Counted from the stretch's first letter, positions 11,110 to 23,410 are shown. The stretch is 64,000 bases of DNA from Apodemia mormo (GCA_036924255.1 JAUPFN010000001.1:12659147-12723146); one strand, 5' to 3'. Notes: generated by a model from the sequence alone, not told the origin. Numbers and translations: made by a program.

Positions 11110-11590
11110 TGAAATATAGTTTATTTTAATAATTAATTTATTATTGCCCTATAAATTAATAATAAATAAATAATAATTAGTTAATTACTAATCTCACATA
11201 GAACATGGGATTCCTTTCATTTGTAGTGGTTCAAGCAATCTACACACGCTACCAGAAAAATTAATGAAAATAGAAAAAATGAAATTTAAAAAATTTTAAT
11301 CCTGAATCGCGATATCACAATTATTTATCTTGTACACACTATATACAAGTTTCAACGCTTCTCAAATGGACTTCGGTCCCCATGCAGTACACCTTGCCTG
11401 GCTGGGAAGATCTTCCTTTTCCCGTCCTTGAGAGACGTCATCAACCTCCACCGACAGACGTCATCCTGACAAGAAGCTGGCCCGCTGGTTCCATCATCAT
11501 GACCCTTCAGCGGTACGGACCAGCGGCGCCACGCATTTATCATTAATTAGCGTCAGTGTTTGCTATTCTCCTGTTTCGATTTATGTTTTT
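11110..11590. other. Gap with a GC-rich island
   Basis: 11110-11340 is AT-rich and featureless. 11345-11545 is clearly richer in GC and holds a 63-codon minus-strand frame (11352-11543) without a recognisable domain. It could be a retroelement remnant; a host exon cannot be excluded. Confidence 0.35.
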
Positions 11591-11990
11591 TTTATATCAT
11601 AAGATAGCAAACATATAGATGGCTCTCTTGATGGAAAGAGAAACACTCCCCTATAGACATCAAAGATGTTAATGTTGCGTTGCTTTCCGTGTGATGGGAT
11701 GGCAATACCACATGCATAAGTCTACCGGCTATCTTACCCATGAAGCTGCAATAAATCTGGAGGCAACTCTTTTAATGTCTACTTCAAACAAAACTTTAAA
11801 TACTACTGTCATCTTCTGAAATCTTACCCTCCCTTTCTAACACAGCTGTATAAAAAGTGATGGCGAGACCTAATAGACTGAGATATAACGTAGGGATATG
11901 TTTCAAGTGAATAATTCGAGTGCTAGCTCCACCTTTACTAATTCTTCATGATGTTACCCTCCAAGCCGGAACACGACTATGACAAGCATT
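11591..11990 (-). repeat. Family B retroposon, disrupted
   Basis: 11591-11740 carries the 3' part (ATAAGATAGCAAACA, GTTGCTTTCCGTGTG and ATGCATAAGTCTACCGGC blocks read on the plus strand). After an unrelated ~200-bp stretch, the CCTCCAAGCCGGAACACGAC block resumes at 11955. This fits an insertion into the element. Confidence 0.55.
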
Positions 11991-12437
11991 ATAGTAGGGT
12001 ATTGTTAAAATATTACACATGAAGTATTAGGTACAGTTGGAGCTAGCACTCGTATTAATCCCTTGAAAGATATAATACAGCTTCATGGTATTACAGGATT
12101 TATTCTGTGCTTTAAAAGCAAAGTCTCACAGTTAATGTCTCAATTAAGGAATTGTGGCATTAGCGCAAAAGTTTTAATACTTTCAAGCTTTATTGGTAAC
12201 GAAAACGCTATAATCGCACAAGAATTTAAAAGTTGGTAGGTAATATATTTAAAAAAGTGATTTTTTGCTTTCAATAGTATCGACATCTTGGCAGAACTTC
12301 AATTACCTGTAACAAAATAGGAAACGTGGCTAAATTTGTTGTGAGAATTTAAAATTAGTTGTATTGATAGTTTGTATTATTTCAGAATAGAACAGTAAAC
12401 TAAAAAGTTTTCCTAATGATAATTATTTAATGATACA
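11991..12437. other. No recognisable feature
   Basis: AT-rich sequence. A GGAGCTAGCACTCGTATTAAT-like segment at 12029-12049 has an inverted counterpart near 11907-11929 (ATAATTCGAGTGCTAGCTCC), so the interrupting DNA at 11740-12050 may itself have inverted ends. Confidence 0.35.
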
Positions 12438-12464
12438 ATGTTATATCGACCATGTATTATACAC

Positions 12465-13330
<866 letters not shown>

Positions 13331-13337
13331 GCTACGC

Positions 13338-13670
13338 ATTCGGTGTTGATCCTGGCCCTCTTTAAAGAACAGACAATCTGCTATTCTGCCACAAGAAATG
13401 AGTGATTAGCAAATCGAGTCACTAGAATCATGACTACTTGGTGCGCAACGTCTCGCTCGGATATATAGTAGGTATTATCGCCTTACCTATTTCCGCAAAA
13501 ATAGCGTCAATGCTAGCATTGTCGTATTCCACTTTGGAGAGTAGGTATATTTGCCGGTAAACTTATGCATGTGGCATTACCGTCCCACCCACACAAATAA
13601 TAATATACCATAAATATTTTTGTATTTATAGGTGAATGTTTCTCTTTTCATCAGGAAAGCCATTATGTTT
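13338..13670 (+). repeat. Family B retroposon, nearly full length
   Basis: It starts CGGTGTTGATCCTGGCCCTC, contains the GCCGGTAAACTTATGCATG and GTGGCATTACCGTCCCA blocks, and ends with CTCTTTTCATCAGGAAAGCC followed by an AT-rich tail. A diverged copy. Confidence 0.7.
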
Positions 13671-14087
13671 TTATAATAATATTAATTTTTAAGAAAAAAT
13701 ATAAAACAGATTATGTACTTATATATAATTTATCATAATTAGCTATTTCTAAGGTAAAATTGTACACATCGAAACACAGAACGAAACGCAAATACTGTCC
13801 ATTTTACATATTGTATGACTACAGACTGCAGTACTCTCATATACGTTGCTAAACAAAATACTGAATTCAGAGAGCAAAGTCCCATCTTTATGGTAATACT
13901 CTTTGAAAGCAGCTAGTAATAAACAAGCCAACCCTGAAGCCACAGTACCTAGATAATATACAAATTAATGCAGTTCTTGCAAAGTTGTCACATATTCCAT
14001 TGGGTGAGAAAATTAGATTGCACGTACGAGTTTCATGCAAGAACCTGCGAAAACGTGATTAACTCTTAAAATATATATTTTTTTTAT

Positions 14088-14190
14088 ATCATCATTGTAG
14101 CAAGCAAGGAGATGGCTCTTCTGATGAAAAAAGACAATCATCGCATACAAACAGTCACCAAAGATGTTATTGGTGAGTTACTATTAGGAC
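14088..14190 (-). repeat. Family B retroposon, 3' fragment
   Basis: On the plus strand: a T-rich run, TATATCATCATTGTAGCAAGC, GATGGCTCTTCTGATG and CACCAAAGATGTTA blocks. This is the 3' end of the family with its A-tail, truncated at the 5' end. Confidence 0.6.
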
Positions 14191-14371
14191 ATTCAAACCG
14201 ATAATCGATTATCGACACATTTTGAAAAAACGATGAATACTCTTATCGAAAATCAATAAAAAGATCTTATAAGAATTTTACACTATAGTAATAGACCGGA
14301 AGGTGATGATACAAAATATAAGATCATTTGTATGGCGGTTCTTCAGGGGTCTAATTACGTAATGACAAAAA

Positions 14372-15118
14372 TAGTCCAGTAAAAAGTTTAATGAAACCAT
14401 GATCTGACCAGTTTTGGCGCAATGAGTAAAAATGTGTTCATTAATACTTAAATAATGATATTATGAAAGAAATTTTGATTTAAATTTAGGGGAAAGGGAT
14501 GAAAAAAATAAAAAAGTGTTGAAAAATGACTTTTTTAAAAATAACTTAATAACGGTAGGAAATAGAAAAAAAAGTTTCAAGTAAAAGTTGTAGAAAAAAA
14601 AATTCTACACAAAAAAGTTCCTCTTCATTTTTTTGTCATCTGCTTTAGTTTACTTACAAAAAATAAAAATTAAATTTGCTTTGTAATTAATTATAAAAAC
14701 TTACCAGAATTATTACGGCCCTGTACCATGCAGCGCGCGCATCACATAAATATGTACTAACACTACTACATATGTTTTCCCATATTTATATATTTTTACA
14801 TATTTTACTACAAATTTAATTTTTATTTTTTGTAGCTAAACTAAAGTAGATAACAAAACAATGAAAAGGAACTTTTTTGTGTAGAATTTTTTTTTCTACA
14901 ACTTTTACTTGAAACTTTTTTTTCTATTTCCTACCGTTATTAAGTTATTTTAAAAAAAGGCATTTTTCAACCCTTTTTTTATTTTTTTCATCACTTTCCC
15001 CTAAATTTAAATCAGAATTTCTTTCATAATATCATTATTTAAGTATTAATGAACACATTTTTACTCATTGCGCCAAAACTGGTCAGATCATGGTTTCATT
15101 AAACTTTTTACTGGACTA
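14372..15118. mobile_element. Foldback element with ~307-bp inverted arms
   Basis: The arms 14372-14678 and 14811-15118 are highly similar inverted copies, starting TAGTCCAGTAAAAAG at the left and ending with its reverse complement at the right. A 130-bp non-palindromic centre holds a CATGCAGCGCGCGCATCAC segment. A TA at each outer end would fit the target duplication of Tc1/mariner-type MITEs. No transposase is encoded. Confidence 0.75.
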
Positions 15119-16153
15119 AAAGGAAAATAATGGTCATAGCGCTGGTACAGCGCGGCGCGGGCGGTCCAATCGCGTGGCCGTCGAATCGAGCATGTCGGAT
15201 AAATTACGAGTGTTGAACGATTTATTCCACAAAATTCTTTTATTTTCCAATAGCCGATAAAAAAGAAGTAGGCGGTAGCATAATGCCATACTTTTCCGTG
15301 GTGACATACAGCCCGCCATACCGACGTAAACACATTAATTTAAAAAAAAGTTTCAACCATTTGTATCAGGCTAATTTTTGCACAACTAATCATAATCGAG
15401 CAGCTATTTACGAAAACAACCCTGCTATCGTTTTCTGACGATTCTAAATTACCGCCACACCACTGCAAAGAAGTAATTTTTTTTTTTTGTAAAACGATTT
15501 GTACCAGTATTGCATTCAGATTTTTGAAAAGTATTTGATAAAATATGTCCGTTATTATATTTGCCATACTTCTAGTAGGAGGAAAAAATGCTGCCATACT
15601 TGAGAAACTTATTTTATCGTCATATTTTAAAAATACAACTGTAAAATACGCAAATTTTTTTTTACAGCTTGGCATTATTGTACTCTGTTTATTTGGATAT
15701 AATTAATTGTACCTAAAAATTATCCCAGATTGTAACCATGGAATGGAGGACTGTTAGACTTAAGCCAAGGTGTAAAAATAAAAATAAAAAATTGACGATT
15801 TTTACCAGTTTCACATTTGGATTTTTGGAAATTATATCCCGCGTATACTTCATATCAAGGGTATTAAATAGGCTCCGTCCATATTTTTAATTCCTTGAGT
15901 AGCTAAACAATATACATTTTTGTTAATATGTCAATAATTACTAAAGTTTGTTTCTCTCTTTATTTAGTCCTTCACAGAATAATTTTGTGTTCTCCGTTTA
16001 TCTGGAGATGGGTCTGACGGGCCATTAATCTGCCCTAACATTCTACCCTCGGTGCGTATACCTTTCCTTGGCAATTAATTACATACGTATATTTAAATAA
16101 TAAATTATGAAACTAGATTTTGTGTTCACTTACCTACCGATTATTATATAATA
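15119..16153. other. Gap with a short GC-rich patch
   Basis: 15135-15200 is GC-rich (GCGCGGCGCGGGCGG) directly beside the foldback element. The rest is AT-rich. Minus-strand frames of 81 and 111 codons (15088-15333 and 15340-15675) overlap the foldback end or low-complexity tracts and have no recognised domain. Confidence 0.35.
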
Positions 16154-16391
16154 CTAGCTGCAGCGTGCAACCCGCTGCATTACAAAATCTTTTGGCGAAT
16201 CCCACGGGAATACCTAATTTTTCCGGGATTAAAAGTAGCCTATGTGCTATTCCAGATTATCATCTACCTGTATGCTAAATTTTATCCAAATCCGTGTAGT
16301 AATGATTGCGTGATTAAGTAACAAACATCCATTCAAACATTCATCCATCCAAACATCCAAACTTCGCATTTATAATATTGATAGGTATAGA
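16154..16391 (-). mobile_element. Family C element, subtype with CGTGCAACCCGCTGC end
   Basis: Read on the minus strand it runs from TCTATACCTATCAATATTATA to GCTGCAGCTAG followed by T. It shares blocks with 18925-19160, 32985-33174 and 60962-61180 (CCTATGTGCTATTCCAGAT, AGTAACAAACATCCAT on the plus strand). The class is Helitron-like by its ends. Confidence 0.6.
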
Positions 16392-16554
16392 TGAAAAACG
16401 AATTTTATAAAAATTAATCATTTGAAAGAACACATATAAAATAATATATTATTTTTGTCATTTGTATACGTCGAAACATAATGTAAAAAATGCTAATGTT
16501 GACTATTTTTTGTAAATTTCTGATAATTATATATTTTTTTTATTTTTATAAAAT

Positions 16555-16800
16555 AATACCCCGCCATAAGGATAGCAATGTACCTCTGTTGTATTCGGGT
16601 TTGAATAGTCAGGTAGCCGGTAGACTTATGCATGTGGCATTAAGACCCGGCCATAAGAATAGCAATGCACCCTTAACATCTTTGGTGTCTATAGGCGGTA
16701 GTTGTCTCTTTTCATCCGGAGAATCATCTGTTTCTTTGCTGTCTTATGATATAAAAAGATAACAAACAAGAAAATGGCTCTTCTGGTGGTAATAGACAAT
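16555..16800 (+). repeat. Family B retroposon, 3' half with an inverted duplicate
   Basis: 16555-16762 is a diverged 3' half containing the GCCGGTAGACTTATGCATG and GTGTCTATAGGCGG blocks, ending CTGTCTTATGATATAAAAAG. From 16763 the 3' end repeats in the opposite orientation (GATAACAAACAAGAAAATGG), so two copies meet tail to tail at the A-rich end. Confidence 0.6.
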
Positions 16801-17180
16801 CATCACTTACACATGTATAATTTTTCCACGCGTATAATACATGAGTTTCTGCGGTATCTGTTTCTGAATGTGTAAGAGAAGTCGGTTGTCTCAATCATAT
16901 TGTTACAAGCTTAGAGTTCCTGTTGTGCAATAAAATACCATATACATCAAAACCGTTTATTTACAACATAAATATACAATACACCACAATACAGACTGAC
17001 GAACACTATAATACCTTCACTATATTCTACTGGAACTAACTAACTAAACCGGATCACTAAACTAACACACTTTCCGTATCACTTTTCACAGTACTATATT
17101 TTACGCTTCACACTGATCGTTCGAACTATCATTTCCAAATCGCTTTATAAATCTGACTTGCTATTCGCCAGCACGTCCTT

Positions 17181-17188
17181 ATTTATAC
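17181..17188 (-). promoter_or_regulatory. TATA box of the solo LTR
   Basis: GTATAAAT on the minus strand, 21 bp downstream of the heat shock element and about 33 bases upstream of a TCAGAT initiator-like site (near 17154). The spacing fits an insect core promoter. Confidence 0.6.
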
Positions 17189-17209
17189 ACAAGGTAAAGT
17201 TCGACCATA

Positions 17210-17227
17210 TTCTCGAAAGTTCCGGAA
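17210..17227 (-). promoter_or_regulatory. Perfect four-unit heat shock element
   Basis: The plus strand reads TTCTCGAAAGTTCCGGAA, that is TTC-nn-GAA-nn-TTC-nn-GAA with no mismatch, the canonical heat shock factor binding pattern. Its position just upstream of the TATA box matches insect hsp promoters. Confidence 0.75.
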
Positions 17228-17618
17228 AGAACTCGTTAACAACTTGGGTGTAAACAAGTCATAATACACGTTTTTTTCACCCCTAGGCCCTACGCGAGAA
17301 AGTCAATTATATCATAGCTGTTTGGACAACGGCAGCTATTGTTTATCTACTCGTATATATATAGAAGCAGCTATCTCTTTCTTGTATTTCTAGATTTTTT
17401 CAGTGTTCCCACTCTCCACTTTTCCAGATTATTCGTAACACTAATTTTCATCAAACTCCGAGCTATTCTTGAGTTTTAAATGGCCAAGTATTTTCAAGAT
17501 GGTAACTGTGTAATGGTAAATAATGTGAAAGTGAACCATAAAATAGTTTCTATCACGAAATATTGCAGAAAACAAATTTAATTTCTGAAACAGATGATAC
17601 AGATTTATATATGTATAT

Positions 17619-17702
<84 letters not shown>
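17619..17702. repeat. (CA)n-(TA)n compound microsatellite
   Basis: CA repeats to about 17640, then TA repeats to 17702. The bases before it (GATACAGATTTATATATG then TATACACACAC) recur before the microsatellite at 30313. Confidence 0.9.
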
Positions 17703-17707
<5 letters not shown>

Positions 17708-17741
17708 CGAGTAAAATGTATGTTAATAGCGTGGGTTTTCT

Positions 17742-18132
17742 TATGTCATAAGATAGCGAACAAGCAGAGGGGTCTCCTAATGGTAAGAGTCAACCAATGC
17801 TAATAGACACCAAAGATGTTAATGGTGCTTTGCTATCTGGTGACGAGATCTAATGTCACATGAATGCGTTTACCGGCTACCTTAACCTCCAAACCGGAAT
17901 ACAATATTAACAAGCACGGATCCTATTCCGGCAATAATAGGTAAAGCAGTGGTACCAGACCCGTGCGAGACAATGGAGACAATGCAGAACTCTACCACCT
18001 AGTAGCCACGATGGTAGTGCGTCGCATAGTCAATCGATCGCCTCTTACGACCTGACTGGTAGAACGGAAATTCGCCTACTCTTCAAAGGAGCTCAGACCA
18101 ATACGGGAGAGCCCTGGCCAACACGGTGATAG
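17742..18132 (-). repeat. Family B retroposon, full length
   Basis: On the plus strand it starts at TTATGTCATAAGATAGCG (A-tail end), runs through TTTACCGGCTACCTTA, GTGGTACCAGACCCG, CTACCACCTAGTAGCC and ACGACCTGACTGGTAG, and ends GGCCAACACGG. It has short local duplications (GACAATGGAGACAATG, and the final GACCAATACGGGAG). Confidence 0.75.
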
Positions 18133-18588
18133 AAATAATAGAAAGTATATGCGTATAATGAAAAACTCGAATTTTGAAATAATATCTACTACCAATTTGA
18201 AATATTTATACACAGCGAATATTTCTTTCATGAGAACTGATTATCTTTATAACAAATATATAACAAAAGATTTTTTTAATACACCAATATCCGAAAACAA
18301 TACAAAAACTTGTTCTTTCTTTAAACGAAAGCCTAATAAAAACAGTGTAATTTGGAAGTTTACTCTTAAAACAACACGGCTAGCTAAACTTTCAGTGATA
18401 GGAGCAAAATAAACACGACACCCCTACACACCCACCTGCACTACCTTCCCACTTTAAATGCAAATTATCTGCACAACAATCGTTTTTGTACGGTCAGTGT
18501 TTATGTTACAGCTGCTTCTGTATTTTTAAACGCTGAGTGTAATTGCCTGTGGGAAGGGTCGTTCATTATTATTTAGCTCTCTATCGAT
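18133..18588. other. No recognisable gene
   Basis: An 87-codon plus frame (18149-18412) rich in Asn, Lys and Thr has no motif or codon pattern of a real gene. The rest is featureless. Confidence 0.4.
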
Positions 18589-18651
18589 ATACTGTTACTA
18601 ACAGCACAGAATACTGGAGACTACAGTATTCTGTGCTAACAGTCAGTAACA
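18589..18651. repeat. Hairpin
   Basis: Inverted arms around AGCACAGAATACTG and CAGTATTCTGTGCT with a 7-base loop, extended by GTTACT/AGTAAC on the outside. A near-palindrome GCGCACAATTTAAAATTGTG lies nearby at 18789. Confidence 0.6.
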
Positions 18652-18924
18652 TTATATCGCAATGTATCTACTGTAGTAAAATGTACATTTTACTTCCATT
18701 ATTATATCCATAGTTTTAAATTCACCGTCATTGGTATAACAAACCCAAGATACACAATCAGTGTCTCAAAAACGTCTTCTAAAAATGGGCGCACAATTTA
18801 AAATTGTGCGCTCACTCCAATTAAAATCCCGTCACTCGCGGCATTGCCCGCACGTCAAAAATACAGAAGTTTTCTGTGATAAATTGTAAAATACGATATT
18901 ATGAACGTTAAAAATTATAAGATA

Positions 18925-19160
18925 CTAGCTGCAGCGTGGAGCCCGCTGCATTATAAGTTTTTGGTGATTCCCGCGGGATCACCTAATTTTGCCGGGATAA
19001 AAAATAGCCTATGTGTTATTCCAGATCATCATCTACCTGTGTGCCAAATTTCATTCAAATTCGTTTAGTAGTTTTTGCGTGATTGAGTAACAAACATCCA
19101 TCCAAACATCCATCTAAACATCCAAACTTTCGCATTTATAATATTAATAATTAATATAGA
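18925..19160 (-). mobile_element. Family C element, same subtype as 16154
   Basis: It has the same ends and blocks as the copy at 16154: plus-strand ACTAGCTGCAGCGTGGAGCC, CCTATGTGTTATTCCAGATC, AGTAACAAACATCCATCC and CGCATTTATAATATTAAT. Confidence 0.6.
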
Positions 19161-19589
19161 TTAATATAGATTGTATTTTTGAAAGTATAAAAAAATGTTG
19201 ATTAATTTTTGTTGTTTATTTTTTTGTGTTATTTTGCGTATATATCGATGTTCCTGTTTTAATACATAAATTGCCTTGTAGAGAATCAATGCTTTAAATA
19301 AACTACAGTTTTATATAATGAACCCAAAAATTAACACAAATTTCTAAATATCTTATAAAAAATTTGAAACTGCTTTTTCGATATACAGTATGTTTCTAAT
19401 AAAAATTCATATAACGAGCGAAAAAAATCATATAACGAGCGAAATAAAATGCATCGCATCGTGTCGGTATTCAATGCTGGTTGACCCCTTTTAATAAAAC
19501 CAATGCAAATTATTAGATAAGATATTTACATTTCTTGTCGCATTTAAGTGGCATTAAATAATGCCGCTTGTATGTCGAGTGGCTAGACG

Positions 19590-19690
19590 CCCTGACTGCA
19601 CAATCGATAGGGTTTGGTTTCGATTCCGGACAGGGTCAAGCATTTGTGTGATGAGCATGGATTTGAGTAGATAAAAATATATTTCAATGT
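19590..19690 (+). repeat. Possible tRNA-derived SINE head
   Basis: GAGTGGCTAGACGCCCTGAC followed about 25 bp later by GGTTTCGATTCCGG resembles the A and B boxes of a tRNA promoter with altered spacing. The flanks do not form an acceptor stem, so this is not a tRNA gene; it is read as a SINE head or fragment. Confidence 0.4.
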
Positions 19691-19750
19691 TTTTATACAT
19701 ATTTCTATATGTTAATATCAAAGATTCACAACTGTATCACAAGCAAATAA

Positions 19751-19926
19751 TCTATATCTATATTTATATTATAAATGCTAAAGTTTGGGTGGTTGGATGT
19801 ATGGATGTTTGTTACTCAATCATGCAGAAATGGCTACACTGATTTGGGTAATATGGTACACAATATGTAGATGGTGACCTGGAATAGCATATAGGCTACT
19901 TTTTATCGGAAAAAATTATGTGTTTT
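19751..19926 (+). mobile_element. Family C element, 3'-truncated by family B
   Basis: It starts TCTATATCTATATTTATATT and carries the ATGTTTGTTACTCAATCATG and GGAATAGCATATAGGCTAC blocks. It stops at about 19926, where a family B copy begins, so family B probably inserted into it. Confidence 0.55.
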
Positions 19927-20205
19927 TTATATTAAATAAAATATCAAACAAGCAGATGGGTATCCTGATCAGTCAACCATCGCCTATAGACACCAAAGGC
20001 GTTAGTGGTGCGTTACTATCCTGTGGCGAGGTCTTTTGCAACATGCATAAGTTTACCGGCAACCTTAACCTAAAAACCGGAACACAGCAGTGACAAGCAC
20101 TGACGGTATTGTCACAGCAATAGGTAAGGCGGTGGTACCAGACCCGGGCGAGACAATGCAGAACTCTACCACCTAGTAGCCACGATGTTAGTGACTCATC
20201 ATTAT
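19927..20205 (-). repeat. Family B retroposon, 5'-truncated
   Basis: Plus-strand blocks: AAACAAGCAGATGGGTATCC, GTTTACCGGCAACCTTA, GGTAAGGCGGTGGTACC, CTACCACCTAGTAGCC. The last ~110 bp of the full-length element are missing. Confidence 0.7.
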
Positions 20206-20287
20206 TATGCTATTATATTATAACTGAAAAAATTACACGAATTGATCTAACTCCAAAATAAGCAAATTGAATTAATTCTTACGACGA

Positions 20288-20320
20288 GTAGTTGCACCGT
20301 GCAGCCCGCTGCATTACAAA
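20288..20320 (-). repeat. Family C terminal fragment
   Basis: GTTGCACCGTGCAGCCCGCT matches the CTAG-proximal end of the 16154 and 18925 copies, cut off after about 33 bp. Confidence 0.5.
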
Positions 20321-20324
20321 AAAA

Positions 20325-20556
20325 CACCCCGTGGTGGTCCCGGGCTCCTCTGAAGAATAGGCCAACTGCCGTTCTGCCAGGCAGATCGTAAAAGGCAACC
20401 GATTGGCTATACGAGTCACTAACATCGTGGCTACTAGGTGGTAGAGTTCTGCTTTGTCTTACCCGGGTCTGGTACCACCGCCTTACCTATTGCTGTCACA
20501 ATAGCGTCAGCTCTTGTCACTGCCGTGTTCCGGTTTTTAGGGTAAGGTTGCCGGTA
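20325..20556 (+). repeat. Family B retroposon, 3'-truncated
   Basis: It starts CCCGTGGTGGTCCCGGGCTC, contains CTGCCAGGCAGATCG, GGTAGAGTTCTGC and GGTTGCCGGTAAACTGAT, then stops. With the copy at 19927 it forms two inverted copies about 120 bp apart. Confidence 0.7.
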
Positions 20557-22265
20557 AACTGATATTTCATTATTTATAAATTATAGTTACTATCTAAGTT
20601 ATTTTCTATTTATTTAAAAATATGCCATTACAGAATTCAATAAAATGTAGCAAGTGCTACATTTAGCATCTAATTCTAAATAATGAATAATAGTACTGGA
20701 GCCGGAGATGCTAAATGAGGATTTAGTCAAGCGTCGTGGGGACCTATTAGATTGTGTAGATTAGATAATAGGAAAAATAAAAGGTTATATAGTGTTATTC
20801 ATTTCAATGGTGGGGATAAAATCTACAGATTAAAAAATGTAAACAAAACGGTGACATGGAAACACTGAATCGTGTCAGATTAAAGTACCATATTTGCGGA
20901 TCAATTGCTAGCTACAATTTAGAAAGTGACGATTCGAGTGTAGCGTTAGGGAGTGAAAGGATCACAGAATTGCAAGGACGTTGTCTTGACATTCTCGAGC
21001 GCATCTGTATTTTCTTTTATTTTGTAGGAAATAATGTAAGAATAACGAAAAAATATAATCTGACAATTTCCATACGCCGAAGTTATTATAAATTTTTTTT
21101 ATATTGTCCTAGATGCCCGACCATATACATAAATGGCTTATATTGGGTGGAGAACTTCAACTGTATGCGAGGGATCCCCCTTACGTTAATCTGAAGCGCT
21201 CTGTTAAGTTCCAAAATCCCCTCTTGGGCTCTCCTACTATAAATAAATAATATATCGCTGGACAAATGTCATAAATTGACCTACAATATGTTTATACATG
21301 AAATAACATTATTATATTGTATGGCGAATATTTTACAAATTATTATTAAGAATTTTCAATGTTTTTAATATTATACGAGTCATTCTTCAGAGTACAATTT
21401 TTGAGCGTAACAGATTCTTATCTCCTATATAAACAAATAATGTTTACATAAATCTACTATAACTTGTTTATACATTCTATATGCATCGTGTCATATAGAT
21501 TTCGTTATGTAATAACCATGTATATTAGAGTTATTTACCTTCAACACCTCAAATCCGGGTAATTTTGCACGTTTTACACGCGTAACACGCGCTCCGTCTT
21601 CTGATCAATCGCAGATATTTTTTAATTCACTAACGCTTTTAATAAGATTTTTACACAAAATTTAAAAATACAAATCATTTTATATCCTGGCCAAACTTTT
21701 AATTCAATTGCAGTGAAAGTTTTTATTTTATGTGTGTAAGTAAGTATGTCACACACTTGGCAAAATTTTAGCTTCGCTTATTGCGACGGGTATTACTCTG
21801 AACTGGCGAGGTCTAGAGGTATCGGGATTGGTTTTTCTGATTCTGTTTTTATGCTGCAGCTTATGGATCAGTTAATCGTAGCCCTAAATCCCTCAATTTC
21901 GGTGCAAGAGTAAGTTCTTCAATTTTTCAATTTTTGGTTCTCAATTTTTAAGAATTTCCATGTCACATTTTTGGAATGTAATCATACTATTTTTAGTAAA
22001 CGGGTATTGCGGTCTTATACCTAACTCCCAAATGTAGATAGCCAATAACAAACTAGTAGCCTATATCTTTCCAATGGCGAGAAATTTCAAAATATATGCT
22101 TTTTGGTGATTTCCATGGTGTAATTTCTATGTATAAAACACCATGGAAGTTACATAAAACCCATTGAAATTACTTTATTTCATTTTGTTTGCAATAATTA
22201 AAATGAAATATTCAATGTTTATACTGTAATTTATGCAATCACCAGATTAAGTGATAATGATAAAT
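20557..22265. other. No recognisable gene
   Basis: AT-rich. A 112-codon frame (20856-21194) shows no motif. Around 22110-22160 TTTCCATGGTG...CACCATGGAAG forms an inverted repeat, and related CCATGGAAATTAC motifs recur near 28525 and 28670. Confidence 0.35.
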
Positions 22266-22454
22266 TGTTACGCGCCGCTATTGTAGTCTATGACATCGAG
22301 CGCTATAAAAAAGAATACTTGTGACGGCGAGGCGACGTTAAGAAAATATCTGACGATCGGATGGATTGGTTGTCGTTCTGATATTCTGATTTGATTTACT
22401 GTAAAATTAATACAAAATTATAGTGATTGACAAAACTATTGGCTTTAATTAACA
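22266..22454 (+). repeat. 5' LTR
   Basis: It starts TGTTACGCGCCGC and ends TTTAATTAACA. A TATA-like CTATAAAAAAG begins at 22303. It equals the 3' LTR except for one visible G/A difference near 22375. Confidence 0.85.
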
Positions 22455-23039
22455 TTCAGAAGTGGTATTAATATACAAAACGTATAAATATTGAACCCAA
22501 ACATGAAAGGATCGACACCAAACAAAGGTTGCAATACCGCAAAAAAATTTCTAGATGTACTTCGGATTTTGTCATATACCGGGATATTTTGTGTAGATGA
22601 AATACATTAATTGCATAATGATTCGAAAGATACGATAAACAGACTACCATGAAAGGTATGATAACGGTGTGTAAACAGGCTAGATACCTAATAACTGACC
22701 AATAGATACATTAGGTAATTCCAACCGAAACGCAAGAATTAGTACCCATCAATCCAGTGAGCTGTAAACACGCGGAAAAAATACCGATTTTAAATTAGCC
22801 AATCCGAACATTGTGCTCCTTTTACACGCGCTTTAAATAGCACACAATTTATTTCGTGTAAATCAAACATTTACTGGGTTATCAATGTATAGGTACATCC
22901 CAATGTACTACTTGAAAGACTTAATTGCAAAGTTTGAACAATTGGTGGAATTTTTTTATGCTCAATCACGACCGATAACAACGTTTCTGGTGAGAAAATA
23001 GGTATATCTACTTTTGATTCTAGTAATCACAAGATGAAT

Positions 23040-23410
23040 GTGAAAAATTGGCTAGCAAGATTCGATCAATCGGGTTTAGTCGTAGATCGTATATAATTAA
23101 TTATACGTTGGAACAATGGAAATCTTTACTTATTAATGCATTTCCTAGAAGTTTTGAGTATGCTGAAATGCTGAAAAATCTGATATCTAGAAAAAAATTG
23201 AAAACTGAAACGGTAACACATTATTATCATGAATGGTTACTTATGTGTCGTCACTGCCACCTAGATGATGCCGAGTCGATTTCTTGTTTAATTAAAAGAT
23301 TACCTCTAGACTTATAAAATAATGCAAAAGATTTGAAAGGTTATTTATCTACTTTTGAGAACTATCAAAATATACCTGAGATAGGAAACGCCAATCATGA
23401 TTATCCGCGT
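23040..23410 (+). pseudogene. Gag capsid-like fragment of the LTR element
   Basis: A frame at 23048-23317 contains a tryptophan-led segment (EQWKSLLINAFP) and ARXKL/YYHEW-like blocks ending CLIKRLPLDL, a pattern I recognise from Ty3/gypsy capsid proteins. Before it, NVKNWLARFDQ lies in another frame, so a frameshift separates the two halves. A stop after LPLDL is followed by more in-frame capsid-like residues. The gene is broken. No intact zinc knuckle follows. Confidence is moderate because the match is by eye. Confidence 0.5.

Larger units (their letters stand above)
16901..17440 (-). repeat. Solo LTR, 540 bp, with RNA polymerase II promoter
   Basis: On the minus strand it begins TGTTACGAATAATC and ends AAGCTTGTAACA, the TG...CA inverted ends of an LTR. 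In order it holds a perfect heat shock element (17210-17227), a TATA box GTATAAAT (17181-17188), a TCAGAT initiator-like site about 33 bases downstream, and an AATAAA signal (plus-strand TTTATT at 16956). No second copy and no internal retroviral-type genes lie beside it, so it is read as a solo LTR left by recombination. A matching target-site duplication was not found. Gypsy- or BEL-like origin is not decided. Confidence 0.75.

Noticed and set aside
20856..21194. 112-codon frame as a gene
   Set aside because: No motif, and the residue composition is that expected from AT-rich random sequence.
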